DNA of 64,000 nucleotides. Source: Limnoperna fortunei (Eukaryota > Mollusca > Bivalvia > Mytilida > Modiolidae). Both the position numbers and the translations under genes were made by a program. The stretch covers positions 24,712,452 to 24,776,451 of the forward strand of contig OX104124.1 in the NCBI GenBank assembly GCA_944474755.1. The letters are read 5' to 3'. This document shows, piece by piece, positions 45,853 through 57,714 of this stretch (position 1 is the first letter of the stretch; every line of letters begins with the position of its first letter). The notes under the pieces were generated by a model. The model was not told the DNA's origin. It was given only the letters and a program-made list of their open reading frames with translations, and did not search any database.

Positions 45853-46003
45853 ATAGAATTGTTTTCAATTGTTGGTTAGATTATTGGATATAGATGACTT
45901 TAGGGTTTTGTGCTGTACATAAATCGCTTCCCAGTTTATTGGCGTAAACGGACCAACAATCGTCTATATCTAATAATCGAACTAGCAATTAAAAACAATC
46001 CTT
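45853..46003. repeat. Imperfect palindrome, about 150 bp
   Basis: Left arm ATTGTTTTCAATTGTTGGTT, then ATTATTGGATATAGATGA; right arm ATCGTCTATATCTAATAATC, then GCAATTAAAAACAAT. A probable fold-back element. Confidence 0.6.
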
Positions 46004-46249
46004 AAATGCACAACAACTGAAAGAAATATAACTGAGTTGGGAATAGCATGCTGGTTATTTTTCAGACCAAAATTAAGTAGTTTTGATATGGTTTATTTTC
46101 TTCAAAAACTATTTTTTTCTCCATTTTATAAAAAGTTTTTCCTCTTGCATATATTGCAGGCTTCCCCATTATAGGTCAAACTTTAATACAAACAACAGTT
46201 GAAAAGAGAGATTTGACACATTTTAAATCTGAACTTGTATAAAACAAAC

Positions 46250-46422
46250 CTCTCCAATGCTGACATTAGATTTGTCCATCGTGCTGTTAAAACTAGAAGC
46301 CAGCGTTAAGTTAGAAAATGATTTCCCATACTCTGGTGCGTCCTCGGGATCACGCGACACCCACATGCAATAGGTTAAAGTTCCATCTTCCAATTCTACT
46401 TTCTTCACTTGGAAAATAACAC
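46250..46422 (-). CDS. PASK: PAS-domain kinase, linker exon before the kinase
   Basis: A 173-bp exon with acceptor ACTGTAG and donor GAG|GTTTGT. Phases are 1 and 0. It encodes VIFQVKKVELEDGTLTYCMW then VSRDPEDAPEYGKS. The pattern 'F.V..VEL.....YC.W...D' matches the PAS-like segment that precedes the kinase domain in PASK proteins. It joins to GSHLG of the large exon and to LSVDKN of the next exon. Confidence 0.88.
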
Positions 46423-46802
46423 CTACAGTTGCAGCAATATAAAATAAAATTTTGAAAATTTTAAATAAATTTTTAAAAGATAACATTTTTCAGTGACATT
46501 ATTTTATTGAAATTATCTATTTAAAATAATTCCTGATTTCCAGTGTAATACTAACTAGATTTTATTGAGATGGAGAGGTTTCCCCCCATGTCAATAGGTT
46601 GTGATTTGAATAATGTGAGAACAGTACATCTCAAAGGAAAAAAGTGACAGCCTGGAAACTGCTTTTTTATTCAGAAACCTCAAGGTCAATAACCATGGTA
46701 CACGTTAAAATGATCTACCCACATGCTAAATATTAAAAGCATTGCTCAAAAGAGAACAAAATTAAAGCTATATTATGGACAAGAACAAGTTAAAAAATTG
46801 AA

Positions 46803-48066
46803 GAGTGTGTCCATGGGACACGGATGCCCCCGCTAAATGAAGTCCCAAACAGGAAGTAGTTGTCCGACAGGTCTGAAAGTCGCTTAGGACGTACAACTTG
46901 TGATACTGAACCACCCTGCCAAATTTCAAATTGTGCTGATGTACGGTTTCTGAGAAAAGCTTGACGGAAATTTTCATACTCATGTTAACACATTTTCATA
47001 TCGGCCCAGTCGCAAACAGGAAGTAGTTGTCTGAAAGGTCTGAAAGTCGCTTAGGACGTACAACTTGTGATACTGAACCACCCTGCCAAATTTCAAATTG
47101 TGCTGATGTACGGTTTCTGAGAAAAGCTTGATGGAAATTTTCATACTCATGTTAACACATTTTCGTATCGGCCCAGTCGCAAACAGGAAGTAGTTGTCCG
47201 ACAGGTCTGAAAGTCGCTTAGGACGTACAACTTGTGATACTGAACCACCCAGCCAAATTTCAAATTGTTCTGATGTACGGTTTCTGAGAAAAGCTTGACG
47301 GAAATTTTCATACTCATGTTAACACATTTTCATATCGGCCCAGTCGCAAACAGGAAGTAGTTGTCCGACAGGTCTGAAAGTCGCTTAGGACGTACAACTT
47401 GTGATACTGAACCACCCTGCCAAATTTCAAATTGTTCTGATGTACGGTTTCTGAGAAAAGCTTGACAGAAATTTTCATACTCATGTTAACACATTTTCAT
47501 ATTGGCCCAGTCGCAAACAGGAAGTAGTTGTCCGACAGGTCTGAAAGTCGCTTAGGACGTACAACTTGTGATACTGAACCACCCTGCCAAATTTCAAATT
47601 GTTCTGATGTACGGTTTCTGAGAAAAGCTTGACCGAAATTTTCATACTCATGTTAACACATTTTCATATCGGCCCAGTCGCAAACAGGAAGTAGTTGTCC
47701 GACAGGTCTGAAAGTCGCTTAGGACGTACAACTTGTGATACTGAACCACACTGCCAAATTTCAAATTGTTCTAATGTACGGTTTCTGAGAAAAGCTTGAC
47801 GGAAATTTGTACATACAGACGGACGTATTTACATACAAATGAAGTCCCAAACAGGAAGTAGTTGTCCGACAGGTCTGAAATTCGCTTAGGACGTACAACT
47901 TGTGATACTGAACCACTCTGCCAAATTTAAAATTGTTCTCATGTACGGTTTCTGAGAAAAGCTTGACGGAAATTTGTTCGGACGTACGTACGTACGTACG
48001 TACGTACGGACGGACGGACATGAGTAAAACTTAATGCCCCCCCCGACATGTCGTCGCGGGGGCATA
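46803..48066 (+). mobile_element. Pearl-like element, ATGCCCCCGC family
   Basis: The left end has the hairpin TGTGTCCATGGGACACGG followed by ATGCCCCCGCT. The right end is CGACATGTCGTCGCGGGGGC preceded by AATGCCCC. The core has about seven units of about 168 bp with AACAGGAAGTAGTTGTCCGA and CAAATTTCAAATTGT. A TACG tetranucleotide tract (47983-48008) and GGACGGACGGAC precede the right end. Confidence 0.65.
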
Positions 48067-49313
48067 AAAATAATAAATCAACAGGGCCAAGGATTAGAAA
48101 TAAAACTTACTGGAAAAGTACAGAGATCAAGAATTTAGCATTTGGTAATGTCTACAATAAGCCTAATCTTTTTCAAAATCTTCTAAAGGTGTCTATATTG
48201 TGCAAGAAGTGTAGCACTCTCCACATATGTTACCCACTATGATCTGTGGTCAGGCTTACTGTATTATAACCTAACAAGCCCCAGAGGGCTTCCACGGCCA
48301 CTATGCACATCTGTATGTAGATCAGAGTTATTTTGAAAAAAAAAACTTATGGTATTTCTTGTGCTTATTTACTAAAATGATCATTTGAAACAACATCTAA
48401 AAAAGATAACACTTTATTTATAGAACTATTTTTTCTTCCTCCATAAAGAGCAGTTAACAGGCTGTACTGAAGGCAACTATTAAAGACAATTAATGTCACA
48501 GAGATTATTGTGTTACCTTGGACATAGAAACCAGCAACAATTTATTTCACACCTGTGAAATCTGCCAGAGCCAAGTATTATACACAAGATAAGGTAAAGT
48601 CATGTCAATTAATGAAATCACTTGTTGTACTGTAAGAACACAAGTTTAGGTGCATAAATATGTTACAGTATTAACATGACTCATCTAAATGTGACCCATC
48701 TTTATGTTAGAGTATTAACATGACAGTCCTACATGTTTATACTAAATGTTGTCATATTTTGGTTATTGTATTTGCATGACAATGAAAACTACTTACCGTA
48801 TATGGTCCATCTTACGCTCCTTTTGTAGATAAAAAAACTGTGTAAATTTAATTCAACAATCATTTTCCACAGTTATTTAGCGTTTTGAAATGCGACTGAT
48901 TTTTCATTGTGATAGAGCAATTTTCTATAGAAAAGTCTGACCTAAATTGCAACGGAAGTGTATGTTTGGAAGAGTCCTTGTGGTCTGTTCAAAATCCTTT
49001 AGGTAATATCGTCTGCAGTTAAGTTGGGAAAATCCTCCTGGTTTGTCCGAATACCACTGAACATAACGAAAGCAGACGATCCTTTTGAAAAAAATGCTAG
49101 GTCCCTTTAGAAAGTCAAATGGCTGACTTCCTATGTAAAAATCCTGTAGGAAATGTCAAAAACCATTTGGAACATGTCAACAACAAAAGCATAATATAAA
49201 ATATTGATGTGTTATCATGTAGAATTGTTTTAAATTTGATTTTAACACTACAAATGGAATAATAAAAAAATGCAAGCATAACACTGAGCACAAGGGGGTG
49301 TATCTTTTAGTAT
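48067..49313. other. PASK intron, non-coding
   Basis: No exon was seen. A diverged copy of the 44-bp exon-end unit lies at about 48657-48736 (CTAAATGTGACCCATCTTTA). 48780-49270 has no recognised structure. Confidence 0.55.
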
Positions 49314-49510
49314 AAATGTAACCCATCTTTATGTTACAATATTAACATGACTTACCTAAATGTGACCCATCTTTATGTTACAATATTAACATGACTTACC
49401 TAAATGTGACCCATCTTTATGTTACAATATTAACATGACTTACCTAAATGTGACCCATCTTTATGTTACAATATTAACATGACTTACCTAAATGTGACCC
49501 ATCTTTATGA
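49314..49510 (-). repeat. 44-bp array duplicating the large exon's end and splice donor
   Basis: Four donors (GT at about 49487, 49443, 49399, 49355) are spaced exactly 44 bp apart, with a fifth unit lacking the donor at 49314-49348. On the gene strand each unit is 22 nt of intron (GTAAGTCATGTTAATATTGT + AA) and 22 nt of exon (CATAAAGATGGGTCACATTT + AG). Confidence 0.95.
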
Positions 49511-50491
49511 ACACATGCTCCAGCAAAACTTCCTTCAGTATAACTACTGGTATCGTACATTCCACTACTTTTGTGAAGATGTTTGACAGACTTCTTCTCT
49601 CCCTTCCTCCGCCGATGCTTTCGTGGACTGCGTGTCTTAGAATAAGACAATGATTGATTTGACAACTGCATAGAATCAGTACCCTCACTTGTACAATAGA
49701 TACTGTTTTTGTCTGCAACACTGGAGTCATATTCTGGCATCATGTCTGTCAAGTTACTGTCTGTTCCCTGTTCCTCCCATGATGAACCTGCCACCAATGG
49801 GGATAGAACATGATTGTGAATCGGTTGTTCCTCTTCACATGAAAACTCAGAACTTGTACTACTACTGTCAATGTGATCTACACATGGTGGAATATAATCA
49901 ACATTTTGTAACATAACATCATTTTCACTGTCATCTTCTGATTCTTTCACAGCACTACTGGACTGACAGTTGTTACTAGCATCTCCTGCCACTGTAGAAC
50001 AAGGCGGTTCAAACTGGTCTGATACCATGCTTTCATTTAACAAGTCCTCAGCCGACTGAAGATTGACGCCATTAACTTTTGCAGCCAATAGTTCCGCTGT
50101 GCTACTAAGTTCAGATGGGTCATTGTCATTATCAGATTCTATGTCACTCAGATCGTCTATTCTACCATCACATTGCACTTCTTCCATAGATTTATTCAGT
50201 AGATCTGCATCATCTGACTTTCTGAGCTTTGAAGGTGGAATTTCTCCTCCTGCATCAGGATTAATTGGTGGAAAATATTTTTTGTTTTCTCTTGCCGTAG
50301 GGATTGTCTCTGTACTAGAAGTTGATACATCACTCAGACGAACTGGCGACCTGACATCCGATTTGTACAATGGTTTTACAATTTCATCCGTATCACTATC
50401 AGAGTCAAGATTTAGTTTAAGCACTAAAGGATCATCTGCTAATGGTGAAATATGCTTGATGGATTTGCTGTTTTCACTATCCAAAGCTTTC
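49488..50491 (-). CDS. PASK: PAS-domain kinase, large acidic linker exon
   Basis: A 1004-bp exon (acceptor TTTTACAG, donor TTAG|GTAAGT; phases 2 and 1). It encodes about 334 low-complexity residues rich in Ser, Asp and Glu (DSDSDTDEIVKPL, DDLSDIESDNDNDPSELSS, SENDVM), a basic patch SPRKHRRRKGEKKSVKHLHK, and a C-terminal YTEGSFAGACVHKDGSHLG. That last block resembles the start of the pre-kinase PAS-like segment in vertebrate PASK. The disordered linker would be expected to carry phosphosites; the basic patch could be a nuclear localisation signal (inference). The donor is the gene-proximal member of a 44-bp donor array. Confidence 0.88.
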
Positions 50492-50673
50492 CTGTAAAAC
50501 AAAGCGTTAATAAAATATTTATGATGTAATAATTCTAATATGATTTGCATATTTAGAAATACGTTTATTTGATTGGTCTAGATTACTTCCGGTTGAGGTT
50601 TTTAACGAAATATATTTTTTGATAAATGAAGTTAACTCCATTTATTTTAGGACAAGTGTGGACACAGAAAAAC

Positions 50674-51912
50674 GTCTCGCCTGCATTCCGCATCAGTAAC
50701 GAAAATACATTTCGTCATAAGCATTACGTAAATAGCATTAAATATCAGCAGCGGCCTGTATACAAAATATTGTCACCATACCCTGCATAGTTACAGGGGA
50801 ACAGCCGTAACCCAAAAACTTTAACGTAGTCGCTGGACCATGAAATTGAGGTCAAGGTCATGTGGAACCTACCAGACAGTCATGTACTATTCATCAGCAA
50901 CCTATATACCAAATATTGTCATCCTACCATGCGTAGTTACAGAGGAACTATCGTAACCCAAAAACTTTAACGTAGTCGCTGGACCGTGAAATTGAGGTCA
51001 AGGTCAGGTGACACCTACCAGACTGTCATGTACTAGTCATCAGCAACCTATACACCAAATATTTTCATCCTACCATGCATAGTTACAGAGGAACTGTCGT
51101 AACCCAGAAACTTTAACGTAGTCGCTGGACCGTGAAATTGAGGTCAAGGTCAGGTGACACCTACCAGACAGTCATGTACTAGTCATCAACAACCTATACA
51201 CCAAATATTTTCATCCTACCATGCATAGTTACAGAGGAACTGTCGTAACCCAAAAACTTTAACGTAGTCGCTGGACCGTGAAATTGAGGTCAAGGTCAGG
51301 TGACACCTACCAGACAGTCATGTACTAGTCATCAGCAACCTATACACCAAATATTGTCATCCTACCATGCGTAGTTACAGAGGAACTGTCGTAACCCAAA
51401 AACTTTAACGTAGTCGCTGGACCGTGAAATTGAGGTCAAGGTCAGGTGACACCTACCAGACAGTCATGTACTAGTCATCAGCAACCTATACACCAAATAT
51501 TGTCATCCTACCATGTGTAGTTACAGAGGAACTGTCGTAACCCAAAAACTTTAACGTAGTCGCTGGACCGTGAAATTGAGGTCAAGGTCAGGTGACACCT
51601 ACCAGACAGTCATGTACTAGTCATCAGCAACCTATACACCAAATATTTTCATCCTACCATCCGTAGTTCCAGAGGAACTGTCGTAACCCAAAAACTTTAA
51701 CGTAGTCGCTGGACCGTGAAATTGAGGTCAAGGTCAGGTGACAGGTGACTGACTGGCAAGTACTCATCATAAGCTACCTCTGGACCAAATTTGATGGACC
51801 TAGGGCTTGGGCTTACAAAGATATGAAGCAAGATGTCAAGTGTTTACGCTGCCGCCGCCGCCGGATTCCCATACATATGTCTCGCCTCCAGCGACTTTCG
51901 TCGCAGGCGAGA
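50674..51912. mobile_element. Pearl-like element, GTCTCGCCTGC family
   Basis: Ends GTCTCGCCTGCATTCC and GTCGCAGGCGAGAC are inverted, and the right end forms a hairpin around CGACTTTCGTCG. About six units of about 147 bp contain AACTTTAACGTAGTCGCTGG and GAGGTCAAGGTCAGGTGACA. A GCCGCCGCCGCC tract precedes the right end. It is non-coding. Confidence 0.65.
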
Positions 51913-54308
51913 CAATAAACGACGTTGACCGAACTATTTTTAGCGTAACCAATGTAAACAAAGATGGCGGCTTTCAATATCGAAAGTAGCGATCAACTTA
52001 CAAATTATTTGTTTGATGAATTATCATTTATGATTTGTTAAATTTAAAACTTTCCTTGTGTTCGATACAGAAAATAAGGTTACAGATTGATGTAAAACTA
52101 AAAATTGTGTTTATTAAAATCAGAAAATGGTTTATGGAAATAATCGTACGTTTAAGAATAAACAAAATATTCATACGTCGTTCAGTCAATCCCGCTACCA
52201 AATACACAAGAAATATGAAGTTTAGAAACACGTTAGATAAATTAATTTCTTAATTCAATTTTAAAGAATTATAAGGATTAAACACCGTTTTCAATGGATT
52301 TATCGGTATATCAACAAGACCAACTCACTCACAAACATATCATAAAAGTCCTTCGGACTTTTATTTGTTTGTGAGTGAGTTGGTCTTGTTGATATACCAA
52401 TAAATCCATTGAAAACGGTGTTTAATCCTATATTGGAGTGCACAGTGAGCAGTTTTATGATAACTAGACTAAAAGACTGTAGGTGTTTAACACTTAAATG
52501 TGCACAATGCATCAAAGTCTTTCTGAAAGTTTCTCCCTGACCGCCACACAAACTAAAAAGTTTAAAAGAACAAATTTGTGCCTGACTGAAAATTTTAAAG
52601 AAAATGGCTAATATGGAAATTGCTTATCGGAATACTCTGAAATACTTTTTATTGTGGGTTACCATTTCGTGGTTTTCAAGGGTGCCTCGGACCATGAAAT
52701 TAAGAATTCAATGAAGAATTAAAACTTATATTATTAGATGGGTATAGATTACATTTGTGTGATTCCATACCTCTTCTTTAGTAATCAGTGAAGTTTTAGT
52801 GCTGATAGCATTTGAAAATTGACAATAGATTCTCAAGTCAATTTCATCACTGTATCCCAACAAGTAAAAAACTTTCGATAAAAATCAATTCTTTCTAAGT
52901 ATAATTGACATGGTTATGACCCAAGCCACTTAACTTGAAATTGAACGATCTCACCTTGATCCTCAATGACAGTAAATGTTTTACAAGAATTCCTATTAAT
53001 TAGTTATCCTGGTCAATAATAATGTAACAAAAAAGTGTGGCATAGGTCGCATTCAACCTTTGATTAAATATGTAATACAAATAAAAATTGCAACAATATT
53101 GCTTATTTTACTAGTTTTTCGTATTTTTACATGCTTCAAATGGATTACGTGTCATTTGATTACTTTCAAGATATATCTTATTACCTACAGTGATCAATTA
53201 GAAAAAAAGTAGTGTACCATGGCCCTCAATGAAAAATTGTAACTGATTGAAAACAAATACATTAAGGTTAGTTTTTAAAATTAAAATTCTTTCAAAATCT
53301 ATAAGTATATTTTATTTTAATCAATTTCTTTTAGAAAGATATAGATGCAATTTAAAGAATATACTTGTTTATACTGCACAATTATATGTCACATTACAGT
53401 GGCTGCTTCTGCTTATTCAGCAGGATCTGACTCAAACCCTCAGAATCCAGGAAAATTCACTGCTTAATGTCCATTTTAAATGAACATGTTGGCAGGTTTC
53501 ATGTGCACATTGTGCTTTCATTGAATGTTAAGTATCATTTATTTTTAAAGAGTAAGAAGAAACATTGACTTGAAGTCATGGAGTGGAGATATAGTGTTCA
53601 TCCGAAGTTAAAATCTAACAAATTATGAACATAAATAAAATAACAAAATAAGACATTTGAAATAGAAGGAACTTTTTTTATCTTCATTCATGCAAATCTA
53701 TGACACAATATAAAAATTAGATGTTATTATCATAGCTCATAACGTTTAATTAAACGACATTAAGTTAAACTGTTAAATGTAGTTTATTGCTACATGACAA
53801 AATAACCCTTCTTGGATTGACATCTTAGATTTGATTTCTATAAAGAAATCTTTATAAATAAATGATGTACATTATAGTGTTTAACAGTTGTGCATTTGAT
53901 GATATCTCTTTCTTGCAAATATAGATGTGTGACTAGAATTCATTTGAAAGTTATTTCTGTCTCTCATACCTTGAAAGTTATACAGTACATGTAGTATCTA
54001 AGATAAAACATAGTTAAGTATTTATTTAAATTCTAAAGATTGGAATACCTCGGGTAAACAGCATGCTCAATTCAGAAAGAACCCAACACAATGAACATTG
54101 AAATTTGAATATATACATTCATGAAAGTACGCATTTTATTTTTTTTTTATTGTTTGCTTTCTCCAAATTTTCTGTTTACCTATGATTTTTTTAAAGATAT
54201 CAAATTACAACATTTTTTTTAAATATCAAATTAAAACTATTACAATTTTTAATTCACTTTCTCTGTTTTAAAATGACAAAAATAGGGCATCTAATGGGAC
54301 ATTAAATG
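51913..54308. other. PASK intron, AT-rich, with one palindromic element
   Basis: Apart from the palindrome at 52270-52432, no exon, RNA or transposon end was recognised. Confidence 0.6.
52270..52432. repeat. Near-perfect palindrome (fold-back element), about 163 bp
   Basis: The arm ATAAGGATTAAACACCGTTT...CAACTCACTCACAAAC is mirrored by GTTTGTGAGTGAGTTG...AAACGGTGTTTAATCCTAT. The centre is AAAGTCCTTCGGACTTT with almost no loop. It is related to 60643-60808 and 61218-61390. Confidence 0.9.
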
Positions 54309-54856
54309 ATACCCCGCCACGATATTCATCAATAGTTAAATATATTTGTATAAACTAGTAAACTACACTGTATATACCATACATCCACTATATACTAGTA
54401 TATAGAGACAGAAAGAAATGAGTTATCTTTCTTAGACCAGAAAATTTCATTATTGTCAAATTTGAAAATTAATAAAGTGGCAAAACTTCAATAATATTTT
54501 TCGGATCATCCTGAAAATTGAACTTGACCTGTATTTTATTGTACTGAACAGCTGTGCAAAATATTATTCAAATCCCTTGAGGCGTTTTCAAGTTATCATC
54601 TGGAAACCTTCGGGGGTATTTGAAAATTTATAAAGTGGCAAAACTTCAATAATATTTTTCGGATCATCCTGAAAATTGAACTTGACCTGTATTTTATTGT
54701 ACTGAACAGCTGTGCAAAATATTTTTCAAATCCCTTGAGGAGTTTTCAAGTTATCATCTGGAAACCTTCGGGGACGGACGGACGGACGGACGGATAGACA
54801 CCGAACTAAACTGAGGGTATAACATAATACCTCGCCACTTCGTGTGGCGGGGTACA
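54309..54856 (+). mobile_element. Pearl-like element, ACCCCGCCAC family
   Basis: The left end is GATACCCCGCCACGATATTC. The right end is the hairpin CGCCACTTCGTGTGGCG and GGGTAC. The core has two units of about 175 bp (GGCAAAACTTCAATAATATT, AACTTGACCTGTATTTTATT). It has the same GGACGGACGGAC tract before the right end. A smaller relative lies at 10990-11360. Confidence 0.6.
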
Positions 54857-55555
54857 AAAATCAGAAGAACAAGAACTTAAATTGGTGTGGCCTTACCAAA
54901 TAAAAAGAATCTCCCATCGATCAAAATAAACCATTCCAAAAAATTTCTAGGAAAATGATGAAAGCATTTATAAGTTGGAATTTCCCCTTTTTAAAAATCA
55001 CCCTTTTTATAAACAAGAGTAAACAGACCATAAGGTTAACATAATGAACACGAGCAGTTTGAAAAAAATCTGTAATCGTATTCTCATGATACAGTGTGAC
55101 ATGAGAACGATGGACGGACATTGGTTTATCATCAGTCATAACTGGGCATATTAAACAAAAAATAAACACAAATACCTGGATGCATAAGAGAGGGGGGAGG
55201 GTGAGGAGGGAGGAAGAGAGGATTTTCCTTAAGTATGTCAAACCATAATCCAAAAGTATTGTTCTGCATGGACAATAAACAAAGGAGACTTCGTGAGTTA
55301 GAAGTAAATATACTGTTAATCCTGTTGCTTTATGACCTAAATATTAAGAAAAGGAGAAAGAAGTATATTTTAAACCTTAGTCAGTCGGTAAAAGATCAAA
55401 TCACTGGTTTAAGTATAAAAAAGGTCAGTATAATCAAACATGAAAATAAAAAAACTAGCATATAAAACATTTCAAGTGGAAGGAAAATTAACAAACTGTT
55501 TTTTACAAGCCAGAATATCATTCCATGATTAAAGAGGTCAGCCTACATTCAATGA
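54857..55555. other. PASK intron, non-coding
   Basis: AT-rich with a purine-rich patch AGAGAGGGGGGAGGGTGAGG at 55188-55220. The overlapping short frames at 54921-55465 have no recognisable features. Confidence 0.5.
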
Positions 55556-55716
55556 CAATAGGCCTTCTCCGGCAGTGAGAAGATAAGGGATATCATATTA
55601 CCGAAACATCTGCAGTAGGTACAAACTGCAATTCTTATCATGAACCTCTATAGATTTCTATGGGAATTGTTTTGTTTACATCATTAAAAGTATTAATAAT
55701 TAGGTTATAGTTTAAG

Positions 55717-56109
55717 ATGGAGGGTCAAAATTTTTGGGGAAAGTCAGTAAAAGAATTACAAATATATCTTAAGGCTAGAGGAGTTATTTTTGCTGATCAG
55801 AGAAAAGCTGACTTAGTTTTTCTATGTGAAAATGCTGAAAAGATTGGAATTGAAGTTGACCCTGATGGTTTATTAGAAGATAGGAATGAAGTTTTGAAAG
55901 AAAAACTATCATTGAGTGATGATTCATATTTACCATCTCCAGACAGTATTGACAGTACTCCAGATCTTAGTATTTTGCCACCTTATGGAATATTTGACTT
56001 ATACAATTATTTAATAAAATTTGATCAGTATGACCATTCAAGTTTTGGAAAGTATCACAAAATGGATTGGATCCAGATTAACAGTTGGATTACCCTCAAC
56101 AAGTGCTGA
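55717..56109 (+). pseudogene. SAP-domain protein, N-terminal fragment
   Basis: A 130-residue frame from a good ATG. Residues 8-50 form a SAP-like helix-turn-helix: KSVKELQIYLKARGVIFADQ...KADLVFLCENA. FDLYNYLIKFDQYDHSSFGK follows at about 90-110. I recognise this order from long invertebrate proteins that continue into SWIM zinc-finger and YqaJ-type nuclease regions, often in repeat families. Here the frame leaves that pattern after KYHKMDW and stops, so the body is missing. Its own function is unknown. Confidence 0.55.
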
Positions 56110-56419
56110 AAACAAGAATAACTAATGTACTTTTAAACTTTTACTACATCAAATAATATACAAAAAATGTATTAACGAAAATGAAAGTGAGATTCTAATA
56201 TTCATATGTTAACTTTTATTCAGAAAATTTGGTAATTTAATTATTTAATTAGTTTTAAGGCTACATGTATATTTATAAAATAGAATGAGCCCATAATTTA
56301 TTTAAAAAATCAAATCATATTTATCAAACTATTAAAAATTAAAATAAAAGTTACCTACATGCAAGTAATGTATATAAGAATCTTACCTTGGAACAAACAT
56401 AATAATATTTGGAGATTTT

Positions 56420-56593
56420 TTATGTATTTAACTGTTCATGTGGTCTTCCCCAAGCTTTGATCCAGGCATTACATCTTTCAAGATCAATCCATGGTTTAGG
56501 AAATGGATGGAATTTCACATTTTCCATGTGAGGTTTATGCGAGTACCTACTGTCACTATTACATTGTCCCCAAGCACATCTTTTCTCTGGCAT
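56420..56593 (-). pseudogene. THAP-type zinc-finger N-terminal fragment
   Basis: A 57-residue frame starting MPEKRCAWGQCNSDSRY, with FHPFPKPWIDLERCNAWIKA and then GRPHEQLN. CxxxxC near the start, FxxFPKP and Cxx WIxxxGRP are the N-terminal half of a THAP (C2CH) DNA-binding domain; the closing Cys-His part is missing. The frame ends at TAA right after HEQLNT. THAP domains occur in P-element- and Kolobok-type transposases as well as host factors. Short and incomplete, so presumably non-functional. Confidence 0.6.
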
Positions 56594-56877
56594 ATTTATA
56601 TTAATGTTGCTAAATAATATTAAACATATTCTACTATCATAAAATTAAGTTTTAAGCGGAAATACTTGTTTACATGACATAATTAGCTAGAATTTGACCT
56701 GATTAGTGCACACATTCTATAGGAATTTTACTGCTGTAGCTGATATGTTTGTACCTACTGCTGAAATGTAAACAAAGAACAGATGTGATCTCTTATCTAG
56801 CCGGAGTGACCCTATTGAAAAGTACCTCAGTATGCTTTTTGTAATTGCCTTTATTATTCTAGCACTCCTATGCATAC

Positions 56878-57031
56878 CTTAAAAATGAGCCAGGATGACC
56901 TTTATTAGGTGTTGATGTCACTCCTGGTTTAAGGTCAACTAATCCATCCATTGGAAGGTCAAGTCTCCCAGCCTTACCAGAGGCAATACTGATACCAATC
57001 CCCTGGTCTTCACTGTGGTCTGTCTCTATCA
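56878..57031 (-). CDS. PASK: PAS-domain kinase, linker exon
   Basis: A 154-bp exon (acceptor ATATTTCAG, donor AAG|GTATGC; phases 1 and 2). It encodes IETDHSEDQGIGISIASGKA, then LDLPMDGLVDLKPGVTSTPN. It has no known fold, but the phases match both neighbours exactly and there is no stop. It is probably part of the disordered linker after the PAS domain. Confidence 0.75.
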
Positions 57032-57156
57032 CTGAAATATCACAAAAACAAACTAATGTCCACTCCAATTTGAACCCTACATGTATGTACAAGCATATAA
57101 AAGTCCATATTTTGCTATGAGGAAACCCCAAATATCATTCAGATAAAAATGTAAAG

Positions 57157-57494
57157 TACCGTACATACTCGCACATAAGTCGGGAAATTGGGAGTTAAAA
57201 TTTGGTTTTAGAGAAGGGTTCCGACTTTTAAGCAAGTCATACCACAAGAGGAAAGAATTCCGGTCGAAGTTTGAAGGCCGTACATAGATCTCCAACTATA
57301 ACGACGAAAATAGATAGATACGTGATTAGTTATGCTAAATAAAGTACATGTATATATAAGACATTAATAAAGATTGTTTTTACTTGTGTATTGTTTGTTT
57401 TATCCAGTTTCCATATTTCCATTCGTAATGCCCAAACCCCCCCCCACCCCCCGGACTTATATGCTGACCGACTTTTAAGCGAGCATCTACGGTA
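57157..57494. mobile_element. MITE with pogo-like ends (about 338 bp)
   Basis: The left end TACCGTACATACTCGCACAT, then AAGTCGG, is inverted at the right end (CCGACTTTTAAGCGAGCATC, TACGGTA). ACTCGC...AAGTCG ends with a TA target are typical of pogo/Tigger-related MITEs. A C-rich run CCCCCCCCCACCCCCC is near 57440. It is non-coding. Confidence 0.65.
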
Positions 57495-57714
57495 TCAGGT
57501 CCACAATGGCAATCTTAATTAAATTGGTACCCCAAGTGACAACTGAGACCCCCAATACTATATATGCTCCACTTTCCAAGCATGGAGTACAATAATTGAT
57601 GGCTGCAAAATAATAACAGCAGATGAGGTTTATGCAACTGGCTTTTTCTGCCAAGTAAATATTCACAAAACCTTATTCTAATAAAGAAAATCCAAGCAGT
57701 CCACTACATCTTAC

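Larger units (their letters stand above)
43620..46249. other. PASK intron with degenerate repeats and three imperfect palindromes
   Basis: 43770-44120 and 45030-45240 carry degenerate pearl-like modules (TTCCATTAAGTGGTGTAGG, GGACAGATGGACAGACAGAC). Palindromes are listed separately. No exon was seen; the flanking exons already join in phase. Confidence 0.6.
55556..56817. mobile_element. Inverted-repeat element carrying SAP and THAP fragments
   Basis: The left end, CAATAGGCCTTCTCCGGC then AGATAAGGGAT, is inverted at the right end (ATCTCTTATCTAGCCGG, CCTATTG). A second inverted block, CAGTAGGTACAAAC (about 55613) and GTTTGTACCTACTG (about 56747), lies inside. Two protein fragments start near opposite ends and point to the centre. 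No target duplication is obvious. I infer an internally deleted DNA transposon; the superfamily is unknown. Confidence 0.6.

Noticed and set aside
48048..48242. 64-codon plus-strand frame next to the pearl-like element
   Set aside because: No start context or motif; part overlaps the element end.
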